The position numbers were made by a program, and so were the translations under genes. A stretch of DNA of 64,000 nt from Prinia subflava (taxonomy: Eukaryota; Chordata; Aves; Passeriformes; Cisticolidae): assembly GCF_021018805.1 (NCBI RefSeq), contig NC_086248.1, positions 59,897,485-59,961,484 on the forward strand. Reading direction: 5' to 3'. The notes under the pieces are model-generated. The model was not told where the DNA came from, made no database searches, and saw nothing but the letters and a program-made list of their open reading frames with translations. Positions 1 through 12,700 of this stretch are shown here, one piece after another; the stretch's first letter is position 1; every line of letters begins with the position of its first letter.

Positions 1-3000
1 TTTGTTCTTTTAATGTGCGAGTAACATGCTGGTGCTACAGGGGCACAGGAAAGGAAGCCTTAAGCTGTGTTACTGCTGTAGAGCTCTTGGCATGCAAAAA
101 TCAAGGTCTGCTTTCAATTTTCCAAGGGACTGTGTCTCAAGTTTACTTTTGGTGTCTAACTCCCAGATCCTTTGTCCTCTTCAGGAAGTCCCAGGGCTGT
201 GAAGGTAGGAAAGCATTTACTTTGGAATAGACACCCTCAGGTATTTATGAATGTGTAAACTAAGTAGAAAAGACTATGCCAATTGTGGCCTGGTTTTCCC
301 CTCCTGCTTATGGAGCAGGCTGTGTAATAGGTGACAAGCAGGGAGTTTTGCAGCCACCCCAGTCCCTGTCTCTCAGCCTGAAACACACTCTTCTGCCAGT
401 TCCTAAAGGAGGCTTTTCTCTGATGCCATGGGTTAAGAGTTGTTCCAATAGACTTGGAATGTGTTATGCCAGAAAGAGCAGAATGTGTTAATGTTGCTGT
501 CTTGGATTGTTCTTCCTTTCTGCCCTTTGCTTCTCTTCTTTAGTAGGGCCTATGTGGCTGCTCGTGGTGTTGTGAACTGTGTCCTCGTCCAAAAATAAAC
601 TTTATCCTATCTTCTCCAAAGCTGATGTTTTGGCACCTACAGTTTTGCGGGGATATGTGTGAGAGAATATCCCCATGACTTCCTGCTGACTGTGGTTGTA
701 TTTGAGAGCATGAGCTGGTTGCTACTGAAACAGACAAGAAAGGAGAAGGGCAAATGTTCCTGGTGGAGAATTGGGAATCCCAATTTGACCAGCAAGCCCA
801 CATCCCCCCTGCTGATGTTGGTATAAGTAAAGAGGGCTGAGGCAGAGACCTCTTCAGGAGTTTGTCTTAGCAAAGCCTGCAGACTTGCACTCGGTCTCCC
901 AAGGGCTGGGCAGCAATGCTGGAGCCCGGGCTCCCCTGCTTGGAGCATCTTGCTTCTTTCAGGTGCACCCTCTTCCCCACCCAGCCTCAGGCCTTGAAAT
1001 CCCCTGAGAGCACCCTGTAATTCTGCTCTAGGACCCGACAGTGTGCTTACAACCCAAGCAGGTGGAGAAGTCTTTCAGATCACTGAGTCAGTTTCCGCTC
1101 TGAGGGCAAGAAATAGACCCTTAGAAATATCAACTCTTTAACTGCTGCAGCTACTGCATTAAGCCAAGATGTTAGCTGGCATTCCCGGTGGGTTCTTTTT
1201 TTAAAAAATAAGCTTAATGGCTTTTATTTAAATGGATGTGCACTTTAGCCATTGTGTATAAATTCAATAACATTTACAAATGGTGAAATTTGTTTTTCCT
1301 GCCAAAGAAAAATAAGTCCCTGGAGATTTAGACTGTATCAGCACTGGTGTAATATGATAAGGATCTTCAGGCTTGATTCAACCTTCCCTATTGCACTAAC
1401 TTGAAAGCTATAAAGCCTAATTCAATAAAGCTGCCAGTGTCTTGGACTTAGAGTGATGGGTTGAGCAAAAGAAGGGATCACATCCCCAGTATGGGATGTT
1501 TAATTCTGATACGATATAGATGTGAAGCACTGTAGATCTATTGGAATTAATGCTATTTTAAGAGAAGAAACCAGAAAAGGAGAGTGTCTGTTTCTTGCTT
1601 GAACTGTAAAATTAGAAGTCCATCTGCAATGTAGGTATGATTCACAACATAAAAGCAGTGTCTGGGGTCATGAAGGCTACTTACATTTAATGAGAAAAAC
1701 AATTGACTTTAATTTGATGTGTAAGCTACCAAGCAGTTTCTAATACAGGAGACTAGAACTCTGCAGAGATTAATGAGTGAGTGAGGAATTCTGGCTTCAA
1801 ATTGAATTTTTAAGGCAAAATAGTATTTTTGTTTTAATACAGGCATACTTGTGGTGTTTTGGTTATTCATTCTTTGAATACAGTGGTATATAATGCAAAG
1901 TATCCTGCCAAGAATACCGTGGCATAATTATTATGGTATATTTTTATAATAGGAATGTGATTGAGATTGCAGGAATAAGAAATCTGCTTCTGATTTATGG
2001 AAGCATGTGACCAAAGTGCGTACTTCGAAAAAATACAGTAAATTGTTTCCAGTAAGAAACTCCACATTTAATCCAGCTACAGGGTTGTGCTAACCTGGCC
2101 CCCTCATTAATTTCACATATCCGTCCATACACGGCCATGCAGGAAGGGGAGGGCAGGTTCACATTCTAGCATTCTGTATTACTTTCATATTAAAAACCAA
2201 AGTAGATTAAAAGTTAATTAAAGCTTCAAACTTGTAATTCTGTATCCATGTAAAAATTCACAAAGCACAGTGATTCTTTGGAAAACCTGTTAACACATTA
2301 ATATCTGGAAGTTAGTTGTATACAATCTCAAAGATTTTGTAAGCCATTTAAAATGGACAGTGTTTTAACCTTTCGGTGAAAGAGGATGTAAAAGTTACTT
2401 GAAAGAAAATACAGGATTTGTTCAGGCAATTGAAACAAACAAGAAATAACACAAAAAGCTTTTCCTGATGTAAAAAACTACCAGGGTAATTGCTGTACAT
2501 CAAACCCTGAACACTTCTAACTTGGTCCGCTGTTAAAAGAAAAAAAATCGGTAATTTCTTATAAATCAGGGGATTTTCTGTTTTGTTGTTTATTGTTCCG
2601 AAACAGTTTCAGATTCTCCATTATCCCAGCTGCTCTAGTTCTGGTGGCAGTCTCCTGGCAGTCACTTAGGAGCCGTGCACTGAGGGCAGCTGCCTGTGTA
2701 AGGGCCCTGGTGCTGCCTTTTCTCTTCTCTGTGCCGCCCCGCTCCGTGTGCACAGTCCAGAGGTGACCACACTGGCCCCCCTCCGTGGCTGGGAGCCCTT
2801 ACCTGCCCTTGTAGAAATGAGGGTTTTAATCACAGCAGAAAGCACGTGACTCCTCTTGCTTCATCACTAGAGAGGAGTTGATGGGATATACTCTGCCCTC
2901 AAAGGTGCTTTGTATAAGACTTTTTATCAATGCAGAGTGAGTTGATGCTCTGCCTTTCTTTGGTAAATGCTTACTCTTGGGTAGATGGCTGTGAGGCACT

Positions 3001-3404
3001 GCCCAGTGGCAGGTATTCCAGGATTGGTCCTATCTTGTCTTGAAAGGAACTGTAGTGGTGCAGGTGACAATCCTCCTGTTAGTGAAGAAAGTCCTATGAG
3101 TTTGTGATGCGTGCTTGTTGTTTAAGGTATAAGTAAAAATAAAATACTTGGTTAGTTTATTTCTTTCTTTCCTTAAGGAAAGATTTCTGTTAAAATTTAA
3201 AACTGCATCCTGCTGTGTCATTGTGAAGACCTGAGAAAATGGAGGTTGCTCTCTCATATAGTAATAATAGATATTATTATATATATATCTCAGTATATAA
3301 TAATTTATACTTAATAATCAATGTATATGCTATATCACACAAAATATTATTTATAATATTTATAGGTAATAAATAATAAATCTTCACATGAAAGGGTAGC
3401 CATG

Positions 3405-3563
3405 CATTGGAATATGCTGCCCAGGGAAATGGTGGAATCACATCCCTGGAAGGGTTCAAAAGGCATGTGCATGTGACACTGTGGATAAGTGATGAACCTG
3501 GCAGTGCTGGGTTAAGATGATCTTAGAGACAGTTTCCAACCTTAAGGATTCTGTGATTCTGTG
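3405..3563 (+). repeat. CR1 LINE 3' end, sense orientation
   Basis: The sequence includes ctgcccagggaaatggtgga, a ccctggaagggttcaa segment, gatgatcttagagac and tccaacctt, and ends with two copies of the 8-bp unit ATTCTGTG. This is the typical order of the avian CR1 3' untranslated region and tail. It is 5' truncated, as most CR1 copies are. Confidence 0.8.
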
Positions 3564-3823
3564 TAGGATCTTCTTTTATAGGGACGAGACAGCTAGCTCT
3601 AGGTCTTACCTATTTTTTTGCTCTTAATCTAGCTCTCCTTTTAAATACTTTTTTCCTTCTTAATGATAGGAGGTTTTAAATTTAAGCTCTTCTGCTGTGC
3701 ATGAAGAGTTTTGTTCTTGGTAATGCTGAAGACTCTCATGACTTCCTGCATCTTTTAATGAGCCCTCACTCAGTGGTGCCAATTTGATGATATGATGTTA
3801 GCCTCATCTGCACTGATCCATAC

Positions 3824-3842
3824 TTTTTTTTTTTTTTTTTTT
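3824..3842 (+). repeat. Poly(T), 19 nt
   Basis: An uninterrupted T run; it could be the tail of an old minus-strand retroposed sequence, but nothing recognisable precedes it. Confidence 0.9.
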
Positions 3843-4171
3843 GAAAAACTGTTTTTGTCACTCTGGTGCAGATGATATGTTTAATAAAGTGAGACTTAAC
3901 TTCCCTGTAACTCTTCAGTAGATTTTTGGGGAAGCTTCACCAAAGGTGAGTGGTTTGCAGACCACTTATTTTTTATCTGCCAGAGAAGACTTGTTCTCAT
4001 CAGGCACCCAGAAGAATAAAGGCATCAAAATACATCAGAGACTTAGCTTTGGTACATGTGTTTGTCTGATGAGGGTTAACTTGGTGATCCAGACTAAAGT
4101 TTAACATTGCTGGGATTGACTTTAGCTGAACTCTTTCAGCATCCTACGTGGTGGGACAGAGACAGTCCTAG

Positions 4172-4230
4172 TCAAGCAAATCTGCTGAACCTCCCTAGGA
4201 AGATCAAGCAAATCTAGGAACCTCCCTACC
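4172..4230 (+). repeat. Imperfect tandem duplication with 32-nt spacing
   Basis: tcaagcaaatct followed by gaacctcccta is repeated 32 bases later with small changes. Confidence 0.75.
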
Positions 4231-7200
4231 ACAGCCTCTTGCATTTTATGGCCACTGTCCAATGCTGACTGTGGCTGTGGAGCGTTGAGCCTCCTGATGG
4301 CTTCCCATCTGGAAGCTTGCCATTTTCTGACCTGTAGCTTTAGAGAGTCTCAGCCCAGTTAGTGTGACTGTATGGGAAGCAGATGGCTGACAGTAGCAAA
4401 ATCATGTTTGGTGTGTGCTCCTGCTATAGCAGATGAGAGCTTGTCTCCCTTGACTCAGATCTCCCACCGATTCATAATGTAATAATTCCTTGTTATACCT
4501 CATAAGCAAACCGAGTATGGGATCTTATTATTATGATTCAGTTTTGCTTGAAATATGGTTAGTGAGTCAAGTTGGAAACCTTTGAGAGATTAAGCCTGGA
4601 GAGGAAAGCACCCCTGCAATTGCTAAGCACTACTTGTATTTGTGTTCAACTTAAGAAAGTCATTCTCTCCTCTAGCATTCATAAAGCAGTCCAGCTCTGG
4701 TGGTAATAATAAGGGAATAGAGGTGGCAGGCGCTTCTCCAAAACAGCTCCTGAGCTTGTGTGTTTGTGTTGTGAAGTAAAAATTCTAGGAGAAGTTTATG
4801 TGGAGAAGCCCCAAGGTGGGGAAATACATTTTTAGCTCTAGGGTTATGACTGGTGTTAGTGTTTGGGTGTGGTGGGGATGGTGGGGTTCCCGGATTAGTA
4901 TGTTTGCATAGCTGGGTTTTTTTTTAATGTGTCAAGGGGAACCAGGGTGAAGATTGAAAACTCCTTTTTTAGAGAATGTGGTTGTAATTGAAAGCAAATA
5001 AACTCTTAATAGTCATCTTCGGGCACGGTGAGCTGCTTTCTAATTATGCTGATTATAATTGCTGAAAATATTCATAGAAACGGGTTTTGCTCACAAGAAG
5101 TATTCATCTCTCTGCATAGGAAACAAGAAAAGCATGTCTTCTGCAGCAGTGGATTGCTGTGAGAAATACAGCTGAAGCTGAATTCTGTCCCCTGCAATGT
5201 AATTTCCAGGGCTTCCATAGATGAAATAATGTAAAACGTGAGTGTTTGGAGGAGCATAGCTAGAGTTTGTCCATGACCACCACCCTGTATCATGCAGCCT
5301 TTAGGTATAAGCTGAATTGCTTTGCTCTTCCTCCACTAATTGGAAGTAACAGAAATGAAATTACTTCACACAAGTGTGAGGCAAGAGAAAGAGATGACAG
5401 GTGATTTCCAGGTGATGGTCTTTGTGCAGCCTCAGAGATGGGTTATCGCAGTGTGCGCAGATGTTGAGCCTCTCATGGCTTTCTGAGTGGCTGGGATGCT
5501 GAGAAAAATCCCTTGGGGCTATTTCTATGGAATTTATTGACTGTTCTGCTGTAGTGCAGACTGATTCCTGCACAGACAGAGACACTGTTTTGTAGACACT
5601 GTCCCCTGAGATAAATTTATTCCCTCACCCATTGTGTGGCCTGTGTATCGGAGACGCGTACAATGGACCCTGGTAGCCACGGCTCAAGCTTTGACGAATT
5701 GAATGTCTGTCTTTTGAGGTTCATGACAGCAGCTTGCTCACTACCTACTCTGTTAAAAGGATTACCTAACCATTGCACAATCACTATGGAGACCAGATGG
5801 TCTTTTTGCCTGTTTCTTTAGACAAATTGAGTTCAGTGTTTCCTTATGAATAGATACAAGGCCCTCAAAGCTCTCTTGCTGAATGTACTTTCTGATCCCA
5901 GATGAGGAATTCTGAATGTAAACTCATTGTTTCTTTGTGGTCTGTGCCTCTTGGATATAGGAAGAGAATACTGCTGGGTGTTGGCAATTTGTTCAGAGTT
6001 TGGAGCTTAGGAAGTTTGTGTGTTGTCTTCTACTAACCTTGAATCAATAGTCTTTTTGTTCAATCCAAGTTGCATATGACACTTTAAAAGCTATTCACAT
6101 AGAGGAGTGCACTTAGCAGCGTAGGCAAAACCTGCACGGGCAAGGGTATCATAAATAGTAAACTTCCAAATTGTTAGAGAGAGTAAGAAAATTACAGATT
6201 TTTGTCTTCTTTGAGTGTAAGATGAAATTTGTGTGGCTTATCTGTTTTATTAGATATCTTTGTGATAACAGTCATTAATTCATGTTTATAGGTCTGTAGA
6301 ATCTCTATCATGATCTGTCTCTTCTGAGTTATTTATTTGCTAACATTTTTCTAGGCTTGCTGTTAAGACTGTTTTTAGTTCTAGTTGGCAACCTTTACCT
6401 TTGTTTTTGGTAAGGTTAGCTACATACCAGTGAATTTATTCAAACTCTTTCAAGGTTCTTATACAGTAAATAGCCACAAAAAAGTCAACGAGAGCAAAAG
6501 CCAGCATGTTCAAATCAAGTAGCTATTCAATTGAAAATTATGAACAGTAGGCATGGAATTTAGGCAGAAAGGAAAAAAAAATGGTGGTGTTGTGTTAAGA
6601 AGGGTTTCTAACTTAACTGTATATTCCAAAACTTAGTCTAACATCTTGTACTGTTTCTTTTCTATGGAGTGTTTCAATCCCTAAACTGCTGGTGTGTTCT
6701 GTGACATCTAGATTTGGTTCTTTTGCTTTGAGTTGTGGTTTTTGTGTGCTAAGTGAAGAGCCAATACTTTCAGAAGGTTATAGGAAGTGCTTGGGTCTTG
6801 TTACCTCTGGGTCTGCGCAAGGCCTGGTGCAGCCTTTTTCTTGTTTTAGTAGCAGATTAACCTAAAATCAGAACAAACCTAAAGAGGGAGGTCACTGGGT
6901 GGCTGCTGGAGTGAATTTCATGGTGGCCTTTCACCGCAAAGGTCATGTTTGGAATCCAGGCATGGGGAAAGATAAACAGATGCTGTGGGACATAGCTCTG
7001 ATCAGTCTGGTCCACATTGTAATGGACCACTGCACAGTACTGTGAACTGTAATTGGTCTTCCAAAAGGAAAACTGGAGAGGGATGAAAGTTTGTCCTAAT
7101 TCAGTGTCAGTGAGAGGAGTGAAAGATAAAGAGGAGAAAAAAATTAAACATTTACTCAATGACTTATTTCTACTAATTCAATGTCAATTGTTATAGTATG

Positions 7201-7367
7201 CTTATAAAAATGTGTGCCTAAAGTCCAGGAACTCCTTTCATCAAACTTCTTTTAATTTGTAACTTCTGATTTTTTTTTCCTTTTCTATTCATTTTACATA
7301 CAGTTGGAGTAAAGTGCAAGTTGTACTTGACTAAAAACCCTTTTTTTGTCTTTTTGGTGTTTTCTAG

Positions 7368-7479
7368 GAAGTCTGTGTGCAACTCCATTCTGGTTTTGGC
7401 AAGCATAGTGGCTGGCCACGAAGACAATGCAGAGCATGCTGACTGCTAACCGTGCTTGTGTTTGAGAGTGTTCCTCCAG
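7368..7479 (+). other. Candidate untranslated 5' exon of TIAM2
   Basis: A strong pyrimidine-rich acceptor (ctttttggtgttttctag) ends at 7367. A donor-like CCAG/gtttgc follows at 7480, bounding 112 bp. The segment carries a short upstream open frame at 7427-7465 (12 codons plus stop). Joined to the acceptor at 8543 it would form 5' untranslated sequence ahead of the ATG at 8550. It is inferred from splice-site pattern only; the donor is mediocre. Confidence 0.3.
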
Positions 7480-8543
7480 GTTTGCTCTTTCTTTTATACT
7501 GTATTTTTAATCTAAAAGTGATAAGGGCTTGAAGTAGGGATGTTAAAACCTAGAAGCTCTAGAAGATAAGATTATACTTTCACAGTGGCTTATTTTGACA
7601 AATTTTTAATGAGGCAGCAGAGTATCCTCCTCCAGGTGATAGTCTGAGATCTGATATGTAAAGAGGCGTAGCGTCGATGGAAAAAGCATTTTGGTGTTGT
7701 TTCTGTACATTACAAACACAGGAGATTCATTCTGAGTAACAAAAAGAACAGAACTGTCTTTTTTTCTTTGGGGTGCAGTTTATGTAGGTTTGAAATCTTC
7801 AGTCACCTCAGTGGGCCAATTTAACTGCTCCAGCGTGTGCTATTCACTGCAAACACTGTGAAAAACTGAAGAGCATTTTACCAGGCGATCCATCAAACTG
7901 TGCTGTGCTGAATGAACATAATGCAGTTTTGTACTGTAGTGGAAGATGAGGCTGTTAGCTAACCAAGTTACTTTTTGTCTGATTTTTGGCATGGGTTTTT
8001 TTTTTCCTTTTTCCTAGATTAGCTCAATTTAAACACATAGCTGGGGTTTACTGAACATTTTATTGAGGCAGCACTTGGTTGCACAGAAATCAGTCAAGCT
8101 GAAACTACAGTGGGCTTGTCTGCTGGCAGAAGGGATTTCTCTGAAAGTACAGTTCACTTTACATCTAAGTTATGATTATCCTGCTGTCTCCCTTTCATTA
8201 TGCCATTGTTCTTGGGAGCCAGAGATTTTGTAAGTTATAAGAAAAGGATGTTGCCAAGGGTGTGGGTGGAGGATGGTGTTGACATGATTTCAATGGAGTT
8301 AGATTCCAGCTTTATAACAGAGGGGTAATGAACCTTAGAGAAAATAGCCTTTCCTAGCTTGCCCCTAAAATAAGTTCAGTTATGAATTTAATGTTGTACA
8401 TGTCTATTTAATGGCTTTTTTTGAAACAATTGCTTCATATCATTTTTTAAATAGGCGTTTTCCTGTGTGAAGGGTAAAAATGGCCTGTTACTTTTTGCTC
8501 TGTCTTTTAGCCATTGTTTCTAATTAAACTCTTCTTAATTTAG
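7480..8543 (+). other. Probable intron before the first coding exon
   Basis: This is noncoding sequence with a T9 run near 8000 and no recognisable repeat. It ends in a pyrimidine-rich acceptor (cttcttaatttag) directly before the exon that carries the start codon. Confidence 0.5.
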
Positions 8544-9746
8544 TGGAAAATGGGGAATTCAGAAAGTCAATACAGTCTTCAGGGATCAAAAAATCATGCT
8601 GCTACTACAGCTGGTGCCAAGCAGAAGCCTTGCTCTCTGAAAATTCGCAGCATTCATGCTAAAGATGAAAAGTCTTGCTCTATGCATGGATGGGGACATA
8701 CTAGCAGCGGCTCAACCTACAAATCAAGGTCCCTTGCCAGAAGCTGCCTTTCACACTTCAAGAGTAGTCAGCCTTATTCCTCTAGACTTGGTGACACTGT
8801 GATGAAGGTCTCCAAAAGCAATGTCCATGCCAAACATAGGACAAATGCCTCAGGGGACTACTGCCAAGGGAGTAACGCGATGTTTTTGCCGGAGAATGGG
8901 TTCCACTATATTGGCCTCCAAGCTGGAACTAATCATGCTGCCTCTCGAGAATGCAATGGCCACATTTTAAATTGCTATGGAAAAAATGAGAGTCTTGCAT
9001 CAGCCTCCCCATCAGAGGACAGGAGGAGTCCAAAAGTTCTCATTAAAACTCTGGGGAAGCTGGATGGTTGCTTGAGGGTCGAGTTCCACAACAGCAACAA
9101 CAGCAAGGTACCAGTCGAGGAGTCCAGTGGACCAGTGCAGTTGCTGAGGTATTCCCCTGCCTTGGAATCTAAGCCAAATAACCTGCTTGATGTCAGGAGG
9201 AACTCCAGTGCAGACTGCTCTTCAAGCCATCGTCTGTCACCTACCGATTCAAGGCTTCGGTCTAGTAAAGGAAGCTCCCTCAGCTCTGAGTCTTCATGGT
9301 ATGACTCTCTCTGGGGAAATGCTGGGGATATCAATGAGCTGGATGGTTCATATTTGACCAGGAGCACTCCAGATACGAGCATTCATGCCAGTTTCCCAGC
9401 AAGTGACAACAAGAAGTCGTTCAACCAAAGTTCATCTCTTTCCTCACTCCGAGATCTCTATAAGGATACAAATTTGGAAAGCGCTCCTCCACCTGGGATC
9501 AGGCTGTCTGATGAGTATATTGACACTCCTGGTAGCCTAAGCAACCGTGTCTCATTTGCCTCAGACATTGATGTTCCCTCCAGGGTAGAGCAGGGGAGTC
9601 CTGCACATTACACCTCCTACACCCTCCCTTGCAGAAAGCCTAAGCCCCTTGGTGAGGATGCATCCAAGAAGGATACATTAAAGAACCGAATGCGGCGCAT
9701 CAGTGACTGGACAGGAAGTCTTTCAAGGAAGAAAAGGAAGCTGCAG
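8544..9746 (+). CDS. TIAM2: TIAM2 first coding exon: start codon, Ser-rich N-terminal region, basic cluster
   Basis: The acceptor AG is at 8542-8543 and the donor is CAG/gtatgt at 9747. The ATG at 8550 has A at -3 and G at +4, a good Kozak context, and six noncoding bases precede it. The exon encodes residues 1-399 and ends in phase 0. The start MGNSES has Gly2 and Ser6, the pattern for N-myristoylation, which the family uses for membrane targeting. The rest is low-complexity and Ser-rich, probably disordered, with segments I recall from TIAM2 such as VLIKTLGKLDGCLRVEFHN and RLRSSKGSSLSSESSWYDS. The end is strongly basic (RMRRISDWTGSLSRKKRKLQ). Its RRIS is a basophilic-kinase type site, and the KKRK stretch could bind phosphoinositides or act in nuclear import. 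The open frame runs past the donor to 9908, but that tail is intron. Confidence 0.95.
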
Positions 9747-12700
9747 GTATGTACAAACCAGCCTAAGTGTGTGAAAGTTGGTTTTTCTGTTCCTCTTATA
9801 AGCATAGTGATTGCCCGATATTTGTCTTTTTTGCAGGTTAATTACTTGCTTATCTCATTTAGTAATTTCTGGAATTTTGAGAGGTTTTGCATCCCTGATG
9901 CTGTCTGAAATGTTAGCAGCAAAAAAAGATACACGTTATTTTGTGCAAATTTGCCCTTCCTGTTTTCCTCTTTTGTCACCTAAGTTAATGCCAATCCTTG
10001 CAGCCTAATGGTTCTGTGAATTTGCCTTTGAAATTGTTGCATTACTTAAAAAGTGACTTGGGGTTTAAACTTTCTTTTTATTTCAAATATGAAAATGCAA
10101 CCTCTCTCTATATACATGCTGTGAATTAGCATACATGATCTAAAGAGTGTGGAAGGGGCAGTAAAAGGAGGCCATTGTAACTATCTTTGCAGATGTTCCC
10201 TGTCTGTTTACTGGCTTCACCACTCACTTTTTGCATGTCAATCCATTTGTAGCAAGGCAAGCAGCTGTGTTGACCAGAGGTGCTGGTTCTGCCTCCACCT
10301 CCTCTGAAGGCACCACATGGAGCAACCTCCTCCTTCCTATGTGTCAGCTTAGTTCACCAGATGGAAAAACTTGGGTTGCCATATGGCTCACTGGGAGATG
10401 GTAGTGTGAAGGAGATGGGAGGGGAGAGCAAGAGGGAGGGAAAGGATGTTTCTTTAGAAGAATTTAAGACTAATCCCATTAATAGGAATTTAGGATGCCT
10501 GTGGTCAGGAATGAAATTCTCATCTCTAGCTGCAGGCCCCAGAACTGGCTCTTTAAATACCAGACTGTGCCTGGTCTCTGTGTGTGAGTTTGCAAGCTGA
10601 GATGAGACTGGTTTTGGATTTGGTTTGGATTTTTGGTTTGGTTTTTTTTTTTCCCCCTGGATCTTCCTGGTGTTTCTCATACAGGAACAGTCACTGTGCT
10701 TCCCTAAATAAAGTATGCTCCCTTTCAGCAGCATGGATGTGCTGGCCACTTCAGAATTTAGCAGAGGGCAAAGGGCACACACTCACTTCTCCAATTTAGG
10801 CAGCAGCTGATCTGCTGATCGTAGATCGTAATTTTATGTGGCACATAGGGCAAACACTGTCTCATGTGCTGGAAATTCAGACAGGTCTTGTGCTTAACCA
10901 TGTGCATCTGTCATTGCAATGTAAAACTCTGGCAGACCCTTAGGCTCAAAAATGAGCACGGCGTAAAGTTTGCCGGTGCACGTCCTAGTTAGGGGCTACA
11001 GAAGTGGGAAATGAAAATGAAAGCTGTTTATTTGGATTACTTCTTTTGTGGGTTGATGCTTATGTAGTTTATCAGATGCTGTCTTTTCACCTTCTTATTC
11101 AGCTGTGAAAGAGAGGGCAAAAAACCTGGAATCACTGAAGAGCCTCAATGCTGTGTTCCAGGATTCTTCACTGATTTCATCATCTGTATCTGTTCTGGAT
11201 TTTACTGCCAGGCTTTACATGATTTCTGCATCCCAGACTTTTAGTATGTATTACTTAGTTATGACATTTTCAGAATGGCATTTGTGGTGCACGATTCATA
11301 GCTGTTTTGAATTCACTATGCAGTGAACTGGCTTCAGACACGGCAAGGAAATTTGGCTGGAGAGATTGCATCAAGCTTGAATCAGATTCTGGTAGAAGGA
11401 AAACAGCCCTAGCTCCAAAAATGGTGGTTTCTTAGAAAAGGCATAGGAAATGGTTAGTCACTGATTTTAATCAGACCAGTATCCAGCAACAGGAAGGGTA
11501 AAAGGGAGGTAGTGAATGCTTTGTAGTTTTGCAGTTCCTTGTGTGGCTTTATTGGTTCTTTTCCATCTTTCACACTTTGAGTAACCTGCCATCTCTTCTG
11601 GGGGTTGCTGGGTTGTAGTTTGGTAATGCTTTTACTCTTAACAGGTCCTTCAGCTTAAAAAGACAGAAATGTCATGCATGGTTCTGCTCTGTCACGTGGC
11701 TGGTCCCTGTTTGTGCGACTCCATCTCGTCGATGGCAGCATCTGTGCTTTGCTCTGAACAGCGCGTCCCTTCCTCCGTACATTAGTAATCCCTGGCTGTG
11801 AGTCACTTGGGCTGAACGTAGGTGAAAGCTGGAACACTTCCCTCTAAGCGGGCCTAAGTGCCCGTGGTGGCTGGGCAGTCCCTCCAGCTGCGCCAGTGGG
11901 AACAAACCAGCCAAGCCCCCTGCTTCATGGGAGCACAGACCTAGGATATCCCAAGGGATAGGCTTGGGATACTGAGGCCAGACCCTTGACCCTAGAAAGG
12001 TGGTGGAGTTTAATCCCCTGTGTGAACAAATTGCAGCTTAAACACAGACAGAATTTTCTCCATCCTGAAGGCTCTTTCCAGACCATCTTATTCAATGCTT
12101 GCTAATAGGCAGAGTAAACGTAGTCCCAGACAGTTTGTTCTGATGTCAGTATTGCCTGCTACATTAGTTATTCTTTCCTATTTTTTAATCTGTTATGATT
12201 TATTTACAGGGAGAAGTGGTATCTTCTCTTGGCCTGCATTTGTGAGGCTGTATAGACTCTCCTTGGTCTCCTATGTTAAGACTGGAAATCTATTTCCTTT
12301 TCATTCTGGCGCCCTTCCTCCTCATCTGTTTTAAATCATCCACAAACAGATTTGCATATGGGATGTTCCAGAGGAGTCCTAGTTATGCCCAGTCCAGTTA
12401 CTCGGATGTTTCCTTATGTCTGGCTTGATCTGATGTATCCTGGAATTGAGTTTGCCTTTCTAATAATGATCTTGCATCAAGACTTGTAATCATCTTTTCC
12501 AAGGCCTGGTTTTCCTTGCATGAGGGTATCCTAAAGTAAAATGCATCACTGGTACTGTACTGCAGCAAACATTTTCATTTACTTTAATCTGTCCTGAAAT
12601 GGCACTGGGGTGATGCTGTGTCACAATTCAATGTGTGTGAGCTGAAAAGTGTGTGATATATTGAGACCTGTGGACAGAATTTATACAGACTTGCTGCACA

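Larger units (their letters stand above)
1..7367. other. Upstream noncoding DNA (5' flank or 5' introns of TIAM2)
   Basis: I see no convincing coding exon in this stretch on either strand; open frames are short and unlike any protein I know. It holds a CR1 3' end at 3405-3563, a T19 run at 3824-3842, an AT-rich patch at 3262-3385 and a small duplication at 4172-4230. No CpG-rich promoter is apparent, so the TIAM2 promoter is probably upstream of the window and this is likely intronic. Confidence 0.5.

Noticed and set aside
8975..9382. A 135-codon frame antisense to the first coding exon
   Set aside because: A mirror of the Ser-rich TIAM2 coding sequence; the sense frame fully explains it.
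9747..9908. Continuation of the first exon frame past its donor
   Set aside because: A good CAG/gtatgt donor ends the exon exactly where TIAM2 homology moves to the next exon (EPKYKDGSEYFDSR).
12340..12362. Octamer-like atttgcat next to a short hairpin
   Set aside because: A single common 8-mer in an intron is too weak to call a regulatory site.
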